Source: Eulemur rufifrons (Eukaryota > Chordata > Mammalia > Primates > Lemuridae). Taken from it: a stretch of 64,000 nucleotides of DNA. The stretch lies in contig NC_090989.1 of NCBI RefSeq assembly GCF_041146395.1, positions 239,992,843 through 240,056,842 on the forward strand. Direction: 5' to 3'. Below, one piece after another: positions 53,558-62,564 of the stretch. The position numbers were made by a program, and so were the translations under genes. Position 1 is the stretch's first letter. Every line of letters starts with the position of its first letter. The notes below the pieces were generated by a model. It saw only the letters and a list, made by a program, of their open reading frames with translations, had not been told where the DNA came from and did not search any database.

Positions 53558-53919
53558 GGTGAGTGGATAAACAAATGGTGATAATAGCATACGATTGAAT
53601 GTTCTTCAGCAATAAGAAAGCACTAACTACAGTTATACATAACATGGATCAATCTCAAAAGCATTATGCCAAGTATGAAATGCTAGACACAAAAGAATGT
53701 ATACTGTATGATTCCACTTATATCAAATTCTAGAAGAGGCAAAACTATAGTGATAGAAGAAAAGATCAGTGGTTGCCAGAGCCATGACTGCAAGGGAACA
53801 TGAGGACATTTGATGGTGGAAAGGACAGCAATGGCGATGTTCTGTATCGTGATTGTAGTGGGTGCTTAAACAACTGTGTACGTTTGTCAAAACTCAAAAT
53901 TGTATTAGGTCATTAAATA

Positions 53920-55142
53920 TGAAGTGTCCAATTTTGAATCAATAGTTTATTATATCTCAAACAAGAAGCAGTACAGTCACATAATCAAAGTATGTGTCTA
54001 AACTATTGACACAGTTTTGTCATCTTAATGGTAGCTTGTTTATGCCAGCAGTGAAGAAGCCTGGAGAGCAAGTGGCGATGAAATCGAGAAAGGAATTTTT
54101 CACAGCTTGTTGAGAATTGAGTATTTTTTCTTGTAAGTAGTCCAAAGTTTGGAAGAAGTGGTAGTCAGTTAGTGTAAGGTCTGGTGAACACGGTGGTTGA
54201 CAGTTTCTAAGTCCAGTCTCTGTACTTTGAGCAGTGTTGTTTGTGCAACATGTGGTCAGGCATTGTCTTGCAAGAGAATTGGCCTGTCTCTATTGATCAG
54301 GCGTGGCTGCTTAATCTCAAGCATCCTCATCATTTCATCTAATTGGTTGTAGTAGGCATCTGCTGTAATCGACTAACTAGGTTTTATGAAGCTGTAGCGG
54401 ATAATACCAGTGCTGGACCACCACACAGACACCATTAGCTTTTTCTGATGAATATTTGGTTTTGGACTGTGTTTCAGCACTTTATCCAGTCATTGTGCCA
54501 AATGCTTGTGAGTCTCAAAAAGAATCTGTTTTTTAACACACTTAACAATAAGGTGTAGAAATGGTTTGCCTTTATGTTCTGCCAGCAAAGAAAGGCAAGC
54601 TTCCAGACAATTTTTCTTTTGACATTTGTTTAATTTATGTAGTAGCTATCTATCCAGCTTTTTTCCCTGTTTTACCTAGTCTAATATTGTAAGAATAGTA
54701 TTGTCAAACTTTGTTGTTAATTTATGCTTCGGTTGAGATGAATTAACTTCCAATACAGTTTTTAATTTATCATTAGCCACCTTGGTCTCAGGTCATCCAT
54801 GTGGCTCACTTTTAAGATTAAAATTACCAGAACGGAACTTTTTAAACCGTCAACGTACTGTGTGTTCATTAGCCATATCCTTTCCAAACACTTTGTTGCT
54901 ATTTTGAGCTGTGTTGTATTGTTTTATGATGGAACTCATATTTGAAAATAATATGAATTGTTTATTTATCTGTGGTTGTACAAAATTGTTCTAAAAAAAT
55001 TTGAAAGATAATCACAAGTCAAAACGTGTGTTTGAAAGAATGGGGATATACCTTTACCATAAAAATAAAACAAGAAGTGTCAAAGTGAAATGTCACAGAT
55101 ATTAGCAGTCAAACTTAGTACTTAAGGAAATTGGACATTTCA
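53920..55142 (-). mobile_element. Full-length degenerate mariner transposon
   Basis: A 1,223-bp element with TA on both sides (53,918-53,919; 55,143-55,144) and terminal inverted repeats TGAAGTGTCCAATTT and TGAAATGTCCAATTT (14 of 15 alike). On the minus strand, pieces of a mariner transposase can be read in several frames. They include FKKFRSGNFNL (about 54,811-54,850), SVWWSSTGIIRYSF (about 54,387-54,425), ILLQDNA with a catalytic-type Asp (codon 54,265-54,267), and SPDLTLTDYHFF (about 54,151-54,186), which holds the second Asp region. Frameshifts and stops separate them, so no active protein is possible. Right after QDNA a TGA stands where the family has an Arg, which fits CpG decay of CGA. 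It is nested in an old L1. I do not recognise the exact family. Confidence 0.88.
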
Positions 55143-55224
55143 TACTTAATAGTAACCTAGTATAATTAAAATTGGTGAATTTTATTGTATGTAATAAATA
55201 ATACATCAGTAAAGTTGATTTTTA

Positions 55225-55264
55225 GATCTTCAGTCTGATGTTCTCCCAACTGAACTATTTTAGC
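55225..55264 (-). pseudogene. 5' half of tRNA-Phe(GAA), tailless retropseudogene
   Basis: Read on the minus strand, 40 nt follow the first 40 nt of tRNA-Phe: GCTAAAATAG, TTCAGTTGGG, AGAACATCAG, ACTGAAGATC. The GAA anticodon is kept, and about seven differences are mostly transitions. The 3' half is absent and no poly-A follows. A perfect 15-bp direct repeat TAAAGTTGATTTTTA flanks it at 55,210-55,224 and 55,265-55,279. It therefore arose by L1-type insertion of a 5' tRNA half or a partial reverse transcript. It cannot work as a tRNA. Confidence 0.9.
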
Positions 55265-55294
55265 TAAAGTTGATTTTTAAAAAGAGAAAAAGAT

Positions 55295-55550
55295 GAATTC
55301 AAATTCTGGGACTGGTACTGTACAGCATGGTGACTATAGTTAATTAATAATACTGTATTGTTTACTTGAGATTTGATAAGAGAACAGATTTAAAGTATTC
55401 TTACTCCTTGCCCCACAAATGGTAACTATGGGTGGTAATGGATGTGTTAATTTGACTGTCATAATCAGTACATAATGTGTATATATACCAAATCATCCCA
55501 TTGTATACCTTGAATATATTCAATTTCTGTCAATTAAATGTTTTTTGGCT
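55295..55550 (+). mobile_element. L1 3' UTR fragment, sense
   Basis: AGCATGGTGACTATAGTTAA, GGTGGTAATGGATGTGTTAA, ATACCAAATCATCCCATTGT, ATTCAATTTCTGTCAATTAA. Confidence 0.85.
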
Positions 55551-55943
55551 GTAGTTAGTCCTGTTTATTCTGAATTTTTTTAAATGTTTTAAAATTAGAA
55601 AAACCATCAAATGCTATTACCTGTTCACTAATGTTTACAATCAACATTTTCATATATTTATTTTAGGTAAATCTAAAGACATACATACATTTTGTGTGAG
55701 AGGAAAGTATTAATAAAATTAATTTGAAAATTTTAAAAAGCTTTTGTTTAATATAGACTTATTTTTATCAGAGATAAAGAAGGATAATTTTTTACCATCA
55801 TTTCTTAATGATAAAGGGGTTGGTTGATTGAAAGCACGTTACAATCCTTAATTTTTATGCCCTTAATAACAGAGCTTCAAAATATATAAAGCAAAACTGA
55901 TAGATTGAAAGGAGAAAAAGATAAATCCACAATTACAGTCAGA

Positions 55944-55948
<5 letters not shown>

Positions 55949-55982
<34 letters not shown>

Positions 55983-56258
55983 TTTTCTAGAGGCTCTGTT
56001 GCTCAGGCTTGAGTGCAATGGCATGATCATAGCTCACAGTAACCTCGAATTCATGAGCAATCCTCCCGCCTCAGCCTTCTGAGTAGCTGGAATACAGGAG
56101 TGTGCCACCTATCTGGCTAATTTTTAAAAAACTTTTCTGTAGAGACAGGGTCTTGTCATTGCCCAGGCTGGTTTTGAACTCCTGGCCTCAAGTGATACTC
56201 CCTTGTTGGCCTCCCAAAGTGCTGGGATTACAGGCATGAGCCATTGCACCCGGCCCTA
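55949..56258 (-). repeat. (TC)n run plus Alu SINE, nested in L1
   Basis: About 14 TC units and a T run, then CTCTGTTGCTCAGGCTTGAG to CCATTGCACCCGGCC. AGTCAGAGATTTC flanks both sides. Confidence 0.9.
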
Positions 56259-56342
56259 TAGTCAGAGATTTCAATGCCATTTTCTTACTAGTTGATAGGA
56301 CAAGTGGACAGAAAGTCAGCAAGGGTGTAGTGGTCGTGAGCA

Positions 56343-56487
56343 ACTCCCAGCTAATTTTTCTATTTTTTTTAGAGTCGTGGACTCTCTCTGTTGCTCAGGC
56401 TGGTTTCAAACTCCTGGCCTTAAGTGATCCTCCCACTTCAGCCTCTCAAAGTGCTAGGATTACAAGCATGAGCCACCATGCCCAGCC
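56343..56487 (-). repeat. Alu partial, nested in L1
   Basis: CCAGCTAATTTTTCTATTTT, CTCTGTTGCTCAGGCTGG, CCACCATGCCCAGCC; one arm. Confidence 0.85.
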
Positions 56488-56859
56488 AGGAATTGAATTT
56501 ATAGTTAAAAATCTACCCACAAAGGAAAATCCAGGCTCAGATGATTTCACAGGTGAATTCTACCAAACATTTAGGGAAGAAATAATACCAGTTCTATACA
56601 AACTCTTCCAGAAAATTAAAGAGGAGGAAATTCTTCCCAACTCATTCTATGACGCTAGCATTATCTTGCTACAGACCAGTATTCCTCAGTAACATATATA
56701 AAATCTCAAACAAAATTGTAGCAAATAGAATTCAGGAATATATTAAAAGAATAATATATCATGACCCAGATGGAGTTTATGTCAGGAATTCAGGGTTGGT
56801 TTATAACTTGAAAATAAGTATTATTCACTGTATTACCAAATGAAAAAAGAAAAACTGTA

Positions 56860-57211
<352 letters not shown>

Positions 57212-57592
57212 TCAGTAGATACACAACAAAATGTTTGATAAAATCCAACATCCATTCCTCATTTAAAAAAAAAAAAAGCCTCAGAATACAAAAGAACTTC
57301 CTCAACCTGATAAACAGCATCTATGACAAACCTACAGGTAACGTAATTTACTGGTGAAGGACTGAATGCTTTCCCCATAAGATCTAGAACAAAACAAAGT
57401 TGTCCAACTCTCACCATATCTCTCTTTGTCTTTTCTGATCAAATAAATGTGTATTAAAACCACCTCCCTGCACCAGTTTTACTCTACCAAATTAAACGTA
57501 ATTACAGTTACAACCCTTATTGGGACCACAGATACATTGTTTTGTTATGGTAAATCTGTATATTTGTTTCAAAAGGCAAGAAGGTAATATGA

Positions 57593-57668
57593 AAGAATGG
57601 TTATACAGGAAGCATGTAAGAATGATCATACAGGCAACATGTAAGAATGGCTATACAGGCATTTATGT
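57593..57668 (+). repeat. Three-copy 25-bp tandem repeat
   Basis: Units start AAGAATGGTTATACAGG, AAGAATGATCATACAGG and AAGAATGGCTATACAGG. The first two units are 25 bp and end in CATGT; the third is about 26 bp and ends ATGT. Confidence 0.85.
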
Positions 57669-57771
57669 ATTCTGATCTAGAAAGCTGACTCCAGGAATTT
57701 AAAACTCAACAGAAACCCAAATGTTTGATATGGAGAGATACTTACTGATGTATTCTTTAAAAAAAATTGTG

Positions 57772-58072
57772 GATAGAGCTGGAGCCCATTCTTCAAAGTG
57801 AGTTATCACAAGAATCGAAAAACAAGTACCACATGTACTCACCACTAAATCGGTACTAATTGATCAACATTTACGTGCACATATGGAAGCATTCATTGGA
57901 TGTCAGGCAGGTGGGAGGGAAGTAGAGGGGATGGGTAAATTCACACCTAATGGCTTCAGTGCACATCGTCTGGGGGATGGGCATGCTTGTAGTTCTGATT
58001 CAGGCAGTGCAAAGACAATTTATGTAACCAAACTGTTTGTACCCCTGTAATCTGAAATTAAAAAATAAATTT
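57772..58072 (+). mobile_element. Short 5'-truncated L1 (3' UTR) with target duplication
   Basis: GATAGAGCTGGAGCCCATTC, CAAGTACCACATGTACTCAC, a G-quadruplex-type run at 57,913-57,935, GTTTGTACCCCTGTAATCTG and an A-rich end. AAAAAAATTGTGG occurs before (ending 57,771) and after (ending about 58,085). Same 3' UTR family as 40,216-40,835. Confidence 0.9.
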
Positions 58073-58290
58073 AAAAAAATTGTGGTAAAATATTCCTATT
58101 ATTTTAACTATTTGTAAGCGTGTAATTCAGTAGCACTAAATGCATTGATAGTGTTGTGTAACCATTGCCACTATTTGTACCCCAGACTTTTCTGTTGTCC
58201 TCAACATAAACTCTGTATGCATTAAACAACTTCCCATTCCTTCTTCTCTGCAGCCCCTGGCAACTGCTGTTTACTTTCTGTCTTCATGAA

Positions 58291-58573
58291 TTTTTTTTTT
58301 GGAGATGGTACAGTGGCATTATCCTAACTAACTGCAACCTCAAACTCCTGGGCTCAAGTGATCCTCCTGCCTCAGCCTCCAGAGTAGCTAGGACCATAGG
58401 CATGTACCACCATGGGCACACACCACCATGACCAGCTAATTTTTTCTGTTTTTAATAGAGATGGGGGTCTCGCTCTTGCACAGGCTGGTCTCAAACTTCT
58501 GAGCTCGAGTGATCCTCCTTCCTTTGCCTCCCAGAGTGCTGGGATTACAAGCATGAGCCATCTTGCCCAGCCT
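58291..58573 (-). repeat. Alu SINE nested in L1M
   Basis: Starts near GGAGATGGTACAGTGGC; ends CCATCTTGCCCAGCC. TGTCTTCATGAATTT repeats at 58,277 and 58,574. Confidence 0.92.
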
Positions 58574-58944
58574 GTCTTCATGAATTTGACTACCCTAGGG
58601 TAGAATTATACAGTATTTGTCTTTTTGTGACTGGCTTATTTCATTTAGCATAATGCCCTCAAGGTTTATCCATGTTGTAGCATGTATCATAATTTCATTC
58701 CTTTCCAAGGCTGAATAATATTCCATTGTATGTTAATATTACATTTATCTATTCAGCTGTTGATGGACACTTGGGTTGTTGTTACCTTTTCTTTTTTCTT
58801 TTCTTTCTTTCTTTCTTTTTTCTTTTTTTTTTTGTGGTCTAGATGAGTTAGGTGTTGTCACCTTTTGGCTACTATGAATAGTGTTGCCGTGACTAATGTT
58901 GAGCATCTTTTGATGTGCCTATTATTGGTCATTTGTATATCTTT

Positions 58945-61042
58945 TGGTCACCATTTCTCTTGAACATTGTAGTGGATGTTCTAGCCAGTGCAATAAGGCA
59001 AGAAAAAGAATTAAAAGGCATCTATATTGGAAAGAAAGAAAAAAATTCTTTATTCATCAACACATTATCATCTATATAGAAAGTCTAATGGAACCTACAA
59101 AAACAGCTCGAGAACCAATAAGTGACATTAGAAAGATTGCATTATGTAAGATCAATATATAAAAATCAATTGTATTTCTATATAGTAGCAATGAACAATT
59201 AGAAATTGAATTAAAAAGAAAACAATGTCATTTACAATAGTGCTTAAATTATTAAGTACTTAGTGATAAATCTGACCAAAGATGTGAAAGACTTGTATGC
59301 TGCAAAGTATAAAACACTGCTGAGAAAATTGTCAAAAGCTGTAAATAAATGCAGAGAGAAAACCTTGTTCATGGGTTAGAAGACTCAATATTGCTAAGAT
59401 GTCAAACCTCCTTAAATTGACCTATAGAGTCAAAGCAATCCTATTTAAAAATCATAGTAGCCTTTGTTTTTGCTAAAAATTGATAAGTGGGTTCTCAAAT
59501 GCTTATTGAAATGCAAAGGACCTAATATAGTCAAAAGTTTTGAGAAAGAACATAGCTGAAAGCTTACACTGCCTGATTTCAGAATTTATCATAAAGCTAC
59601 AGTAATCAGAGCCATGTAATAGTACTGGCATAAAACAAATAGATCAATGAAACAGAGAATCCAGAAATAAATTGGATTGGCACATATCATGCAGCCGATT
59701 TTTAAAAATTTATTTTATTTTATATTTTGAGATGGGGTCTTGATATGTGGCTCAGGCTGGTCTTGAACTCCTGGGCTCAAGTGATCCTCCTGAGTAGCTG
59801 GGATTACAGGCCTGCCACTACACCCAGGTAGGCAATTGATTTTTGAGCAAATGTATGAAGACAATACAGTAGAGAAAGGATAGTCTTTTCAATAAATGGT
59901 GCTGGAAAAATTGGGTATCCATATGTAAAAAATGAATCTTGATTCATACCTCACACCATATATAAAAATTAACTCAAAATGGACCATAGACCTAAATGTA
60001 AACATAAAATTATAAAACATTTAGAAGAAAACATGGGAGAAAACCTTTGTGACCTTGGATTAGACAATGATTTCTTAAATACGACACCACCAGCGTGATC
60101 CATAAAAGAACAGATTGATAAACTGGAATATATCAAAAATAAAAAACTTCTCGTTTTCAATAGACACTGTAAGAGAATCAAAGGACAAGTCACATACTAG
60201 GAGAAATATTTGCAAAGCATATACTTGATATGACTTGTTTCCAGAATACACGAAGAACTCTCAAAACTCAGTAATAAGAAAACAAACAACTCAGTTAAAA
60301 AATGGGGCAAAAGATACAAACAGAAACATCACCAAGGAAGATATATAGATAGAAAATAAGTACCTGACAGGATATTCAACATCATTAGTCATTAGAAAAA
60401 TGCAAATTAAAACCACGGTTTGATATCCCTGCATACCTATTAAAATGTCTAAATGGAAAAGACTTACCTACTAAAGTGTTGAAAAGGATGTGGGACAATT
60501 GGACCTCTCATATACCCACTGGTGGGAATGTAACATGTTTTTTTGTTATTATTTTATTTTATTTTTTTATTAATTTTTTTCCCCTAGGGAATGTAAAATG
60601 ATACATTCACTTTAGAAAACTATTTGGCAGTTTTTTAGAACCATATATACCTACTAGATAATCCAATCATTCCATTCTAGGAATTTACCCAAGATAAATG
60701 AAAGCCTTTGTCCATAAAGGCTTATACATGGGTGTTCATGGCAGCTTTATTCGTAATAGCTTCAAACTGGAAATGACCCAAATGTCTATTAATATAGGTG
60801 AATTAATAAATATACTGTGGTATATTCACACAGTGGAATATACTACTCTGTAATAAAAGGCAGTAAACTACTAATAAAAGCAACAGCATGGTTGAATCTC
60901 AAAGTAATTATGAGTGAAAGAAGCCAGACAAAAGAATACATACTGTATGATGTATAAATTATAGGAATTAATTTATAGTGACAGAAAACAGATCACATGT
61001 TGCCTGGGGAGGAGAGATAAGGAAGAGGTACAAGAAAATTTC
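58945..61042 (+). mobile_element. Old L1M, ORF2 3' half, sense, about 2 kb
   Basis: TTAAAAGGCATCTATATTGG, AGACTTGTATGCTGCAAAGT, ATCATAAAGCTACAGTAATC, AAATGGTGCTGGAAAAATTG, CCACTGGTGGGAATGTAACA, GCAGCTTTATTCGTAATAGC, AGTGAAAGAAGCCAGACAAA follow ORF2 order to its end. All frames are broken. One Alu arm interrupts it. Confidence 0.88.
59700..59830 (-). repeat. Alu monomer nested in L1M
   Basis: TTGAGATGGGGTCTTGATAT, TGAACTCCTGGGCTCAAGTG, CTGCCACTACACCCAGG. Confidence 0.83.
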
Positions 61043-61044
61043 TG

Positions 61045-61322
61045 CCAGGTGTGGTGTCTCACACCTGTAATCGTAGCACTCTGGGAGGCTGAGGCAAGAC
61101 CCTGTCTCTACTAAAAAATAGAAAAAAAAAATTAGATGAGCAACTAAAAATAGAAAAAATTAGCTGGGCGTGGTGACACGCGCCTGTAGTCCCAGCTATT
61201 TGGGAAGCTGAGACAAGAGGATCGTTTGAGCCCAGGAGTTTGAGGTAGCTGTGAGTTGACGCCATGCACTCTAGCCCGGGCAACGGAGCAAGACTCTGTC
61301 TCAAAAAAAAAAAAAAAAAAAA
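61045..61322 (+). repeat. Alu SINE, strepsirrhine type
   Basis: CCAGGTGTGGTGTCTCACAC, GAGCAACTAAAAATAG, GACGCCATGCACTCTAGCCC, 22-A tail. The left arm has an internal deletion. Confidence 0.92.
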
Positions 61323-61786
61323 GAACATCAACAAGTAAGATTTTCATGAACCAACTGCAGGGTCTTTTGCCCAGGATTTGCTTCACAAGGCTCAAAACTG
61401 GTGTGAGTTAAATACAACCTACATGGCAGTTGATGTGTTAAAAGAGAAATATTTCTTAAATGGTCCAAGTAGTGTTCATTAAGTGCATTTTGCTCAACAG
61501 AAAGCACCATAGCCTACCTCTGTCAGTTTTTTTATTCTTAATGGAGCCTTAGACACATGAAAGGATCATAGTTGTGTTGCAAATGAATTGATGCTGTTAA
61601 TTTGTACTTTGTATTAGGTAAAAGCTGAAAGGATAAAAGCAGTGTCCTTCTCAGAATGACAATTTGATTGTAAATCCAACTGGGAAGTGTGCCGGTTGGT
61701 CATTTTTAACGCAAGGATATTATAATTTTAGTGAGTCGGATGAAGTATTTTATTTAATTGATATTTTTTTCTCTCCTCTCTTCTAG
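61323..61786. other. Repeat-free DNA before the coding exon
   Basis: Unique-looking intron end. A pyrimidine-rich tract of about 25 bases (61,762-61,784) precedes the acceptor. Confidence 0.6.
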
Positions 61787-61803
61787 AAAATAAAATAGCA
61801 GCC

Positions 61804-62108
61804 ATGATAGAAGACAAAGGACTGAGAGTGACAGACTACTTTGTCGTGGCAGGTCTCACTGACACATCTACTCTTTTGGATCAAGAAATAAATCGTTTAG
61901 ATACTAAGTCAACTGGGCCTAAAGCTCCAATTACAGATATTGCAGTTATTATCAAATCAGCTGGGGAGACAGTACCTGAAGGTTACACCTGTGTTGAAGC
62001 CACTCCATCAGCTCTCCAAGCAAACTTGAACTATGGAAGTCTGAAAAGCCCAGAACTTTACCTCTGTTATAAGAGAGGGAGAGATAAACCACCCCTTACA
62101 GATATTGG
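61804..62108 (+). CDS. DENND4A: DENND4A (or DENND4C) first coding exon, N-terminus
   Basis: Encodes the first 101 residues, plus two bases of codon 102, of a DENN-domain protein of the DENND4 family. These proteins act as guanine nucleotide exchange factors for Rab10 in membrane traffic. DENND4A was first described as a c-myc promoter-binding protein. The exon runs 61,787-62,108: acceptor TTCTAG, 17 nt of 5' UTR, then ATG in GCAGCCATGA context (G at -3). It ends at TTGG|GTATGG, splice phase 2. The start MIEDKG, the motif [10 protein letters not shown] and the segment [12 protein letters not shown] are family hallmarks. Residues from about 42 on begin the MABP domain; uDENN, DENN and dDENN follow in later exons outside the window. 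The spacer [16 protein letters not shown] matches my recollection of DENND4A; recalled DENND4C differs here. Reading past the donor gives only 17 intronic codons. Confidence 0.88.
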
Positions 62109-62564
62109 GTATGGTAACTTATTTTCTTTTGCTATCTTGAAGGGAATAGAACTTATTTAAAGTTCATGGGAGTAGAAATTTGAAATCCTTGATAGTTTTA
62201 TTATTATTTGTTACTATAGGATCAAGTATAGTAATATATTACATTTCAGTATCCACCCTTACTGAATTTCTCTGCATTGTACTTGAATTGTTAGATCATT
62301 TCCTTACAAAAAATATTGAAATCAAGGCACTTAGACCCTGAAATGTCATTACATTTCTGTTGTACTTAACAGATAAGCTTATTAAACATGAAAGAACAAG
62401 AAGCTATAATAAAAGACACTATAATTTTAAGGTGCTGGATTATATTAATGTAATGAGTTTTTGTGAAGCCCTGAGCTCATTTAACAAAGGAGCAGTACTG
62501 TTTTAAATACAATTGTGCTGTATGGTTTTTAACGCTGGGAGGAGGGTGTTTACAGCTAAGGAGT
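62109..62564 (+). other. DENND4A: Start of intron 2, no repeat recognised
   Basis: Begins GTATGG. AT-rich with no gene or repeat I can name until an antisense L1 starts near 62,565. Confidence 0.6.

Larger units (their letters stand above)
53225..55290 (+). mobile_element. Old L1M 3' end, host of three later insertions
   Basis: L1 text survives in four blocks. It reads AAATGTTCATAAAAGTTGTA before 53,322; ATGGATCAATCTCAAAAGC and CAGTGGTTGCCAGAGCCATG between 53,566 and 53,917; GGTGAATTTTATTGTATG near 55,170; and the duplicated TAAAGTTGATTTTTA at the end. The interruptions are a MER1-like element, a mariner and a tRNA-Phe half. Confidence 0.85.
57740..58940 (-). mobile_element. L1M 3' region, antisense, with L1 and Alu insertions
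   Basis: ATTGTGGTAAAATATTCC, TAACCATTGCCACTATTTGT, TTTCATTTAGCATAATGCCC, TCCATGTTGTAGCATGTATC, GATGGACACTTGGGTTGTTG. Contains a (TTTC)n block at 58,788-58,834. Confidence 0.83.
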
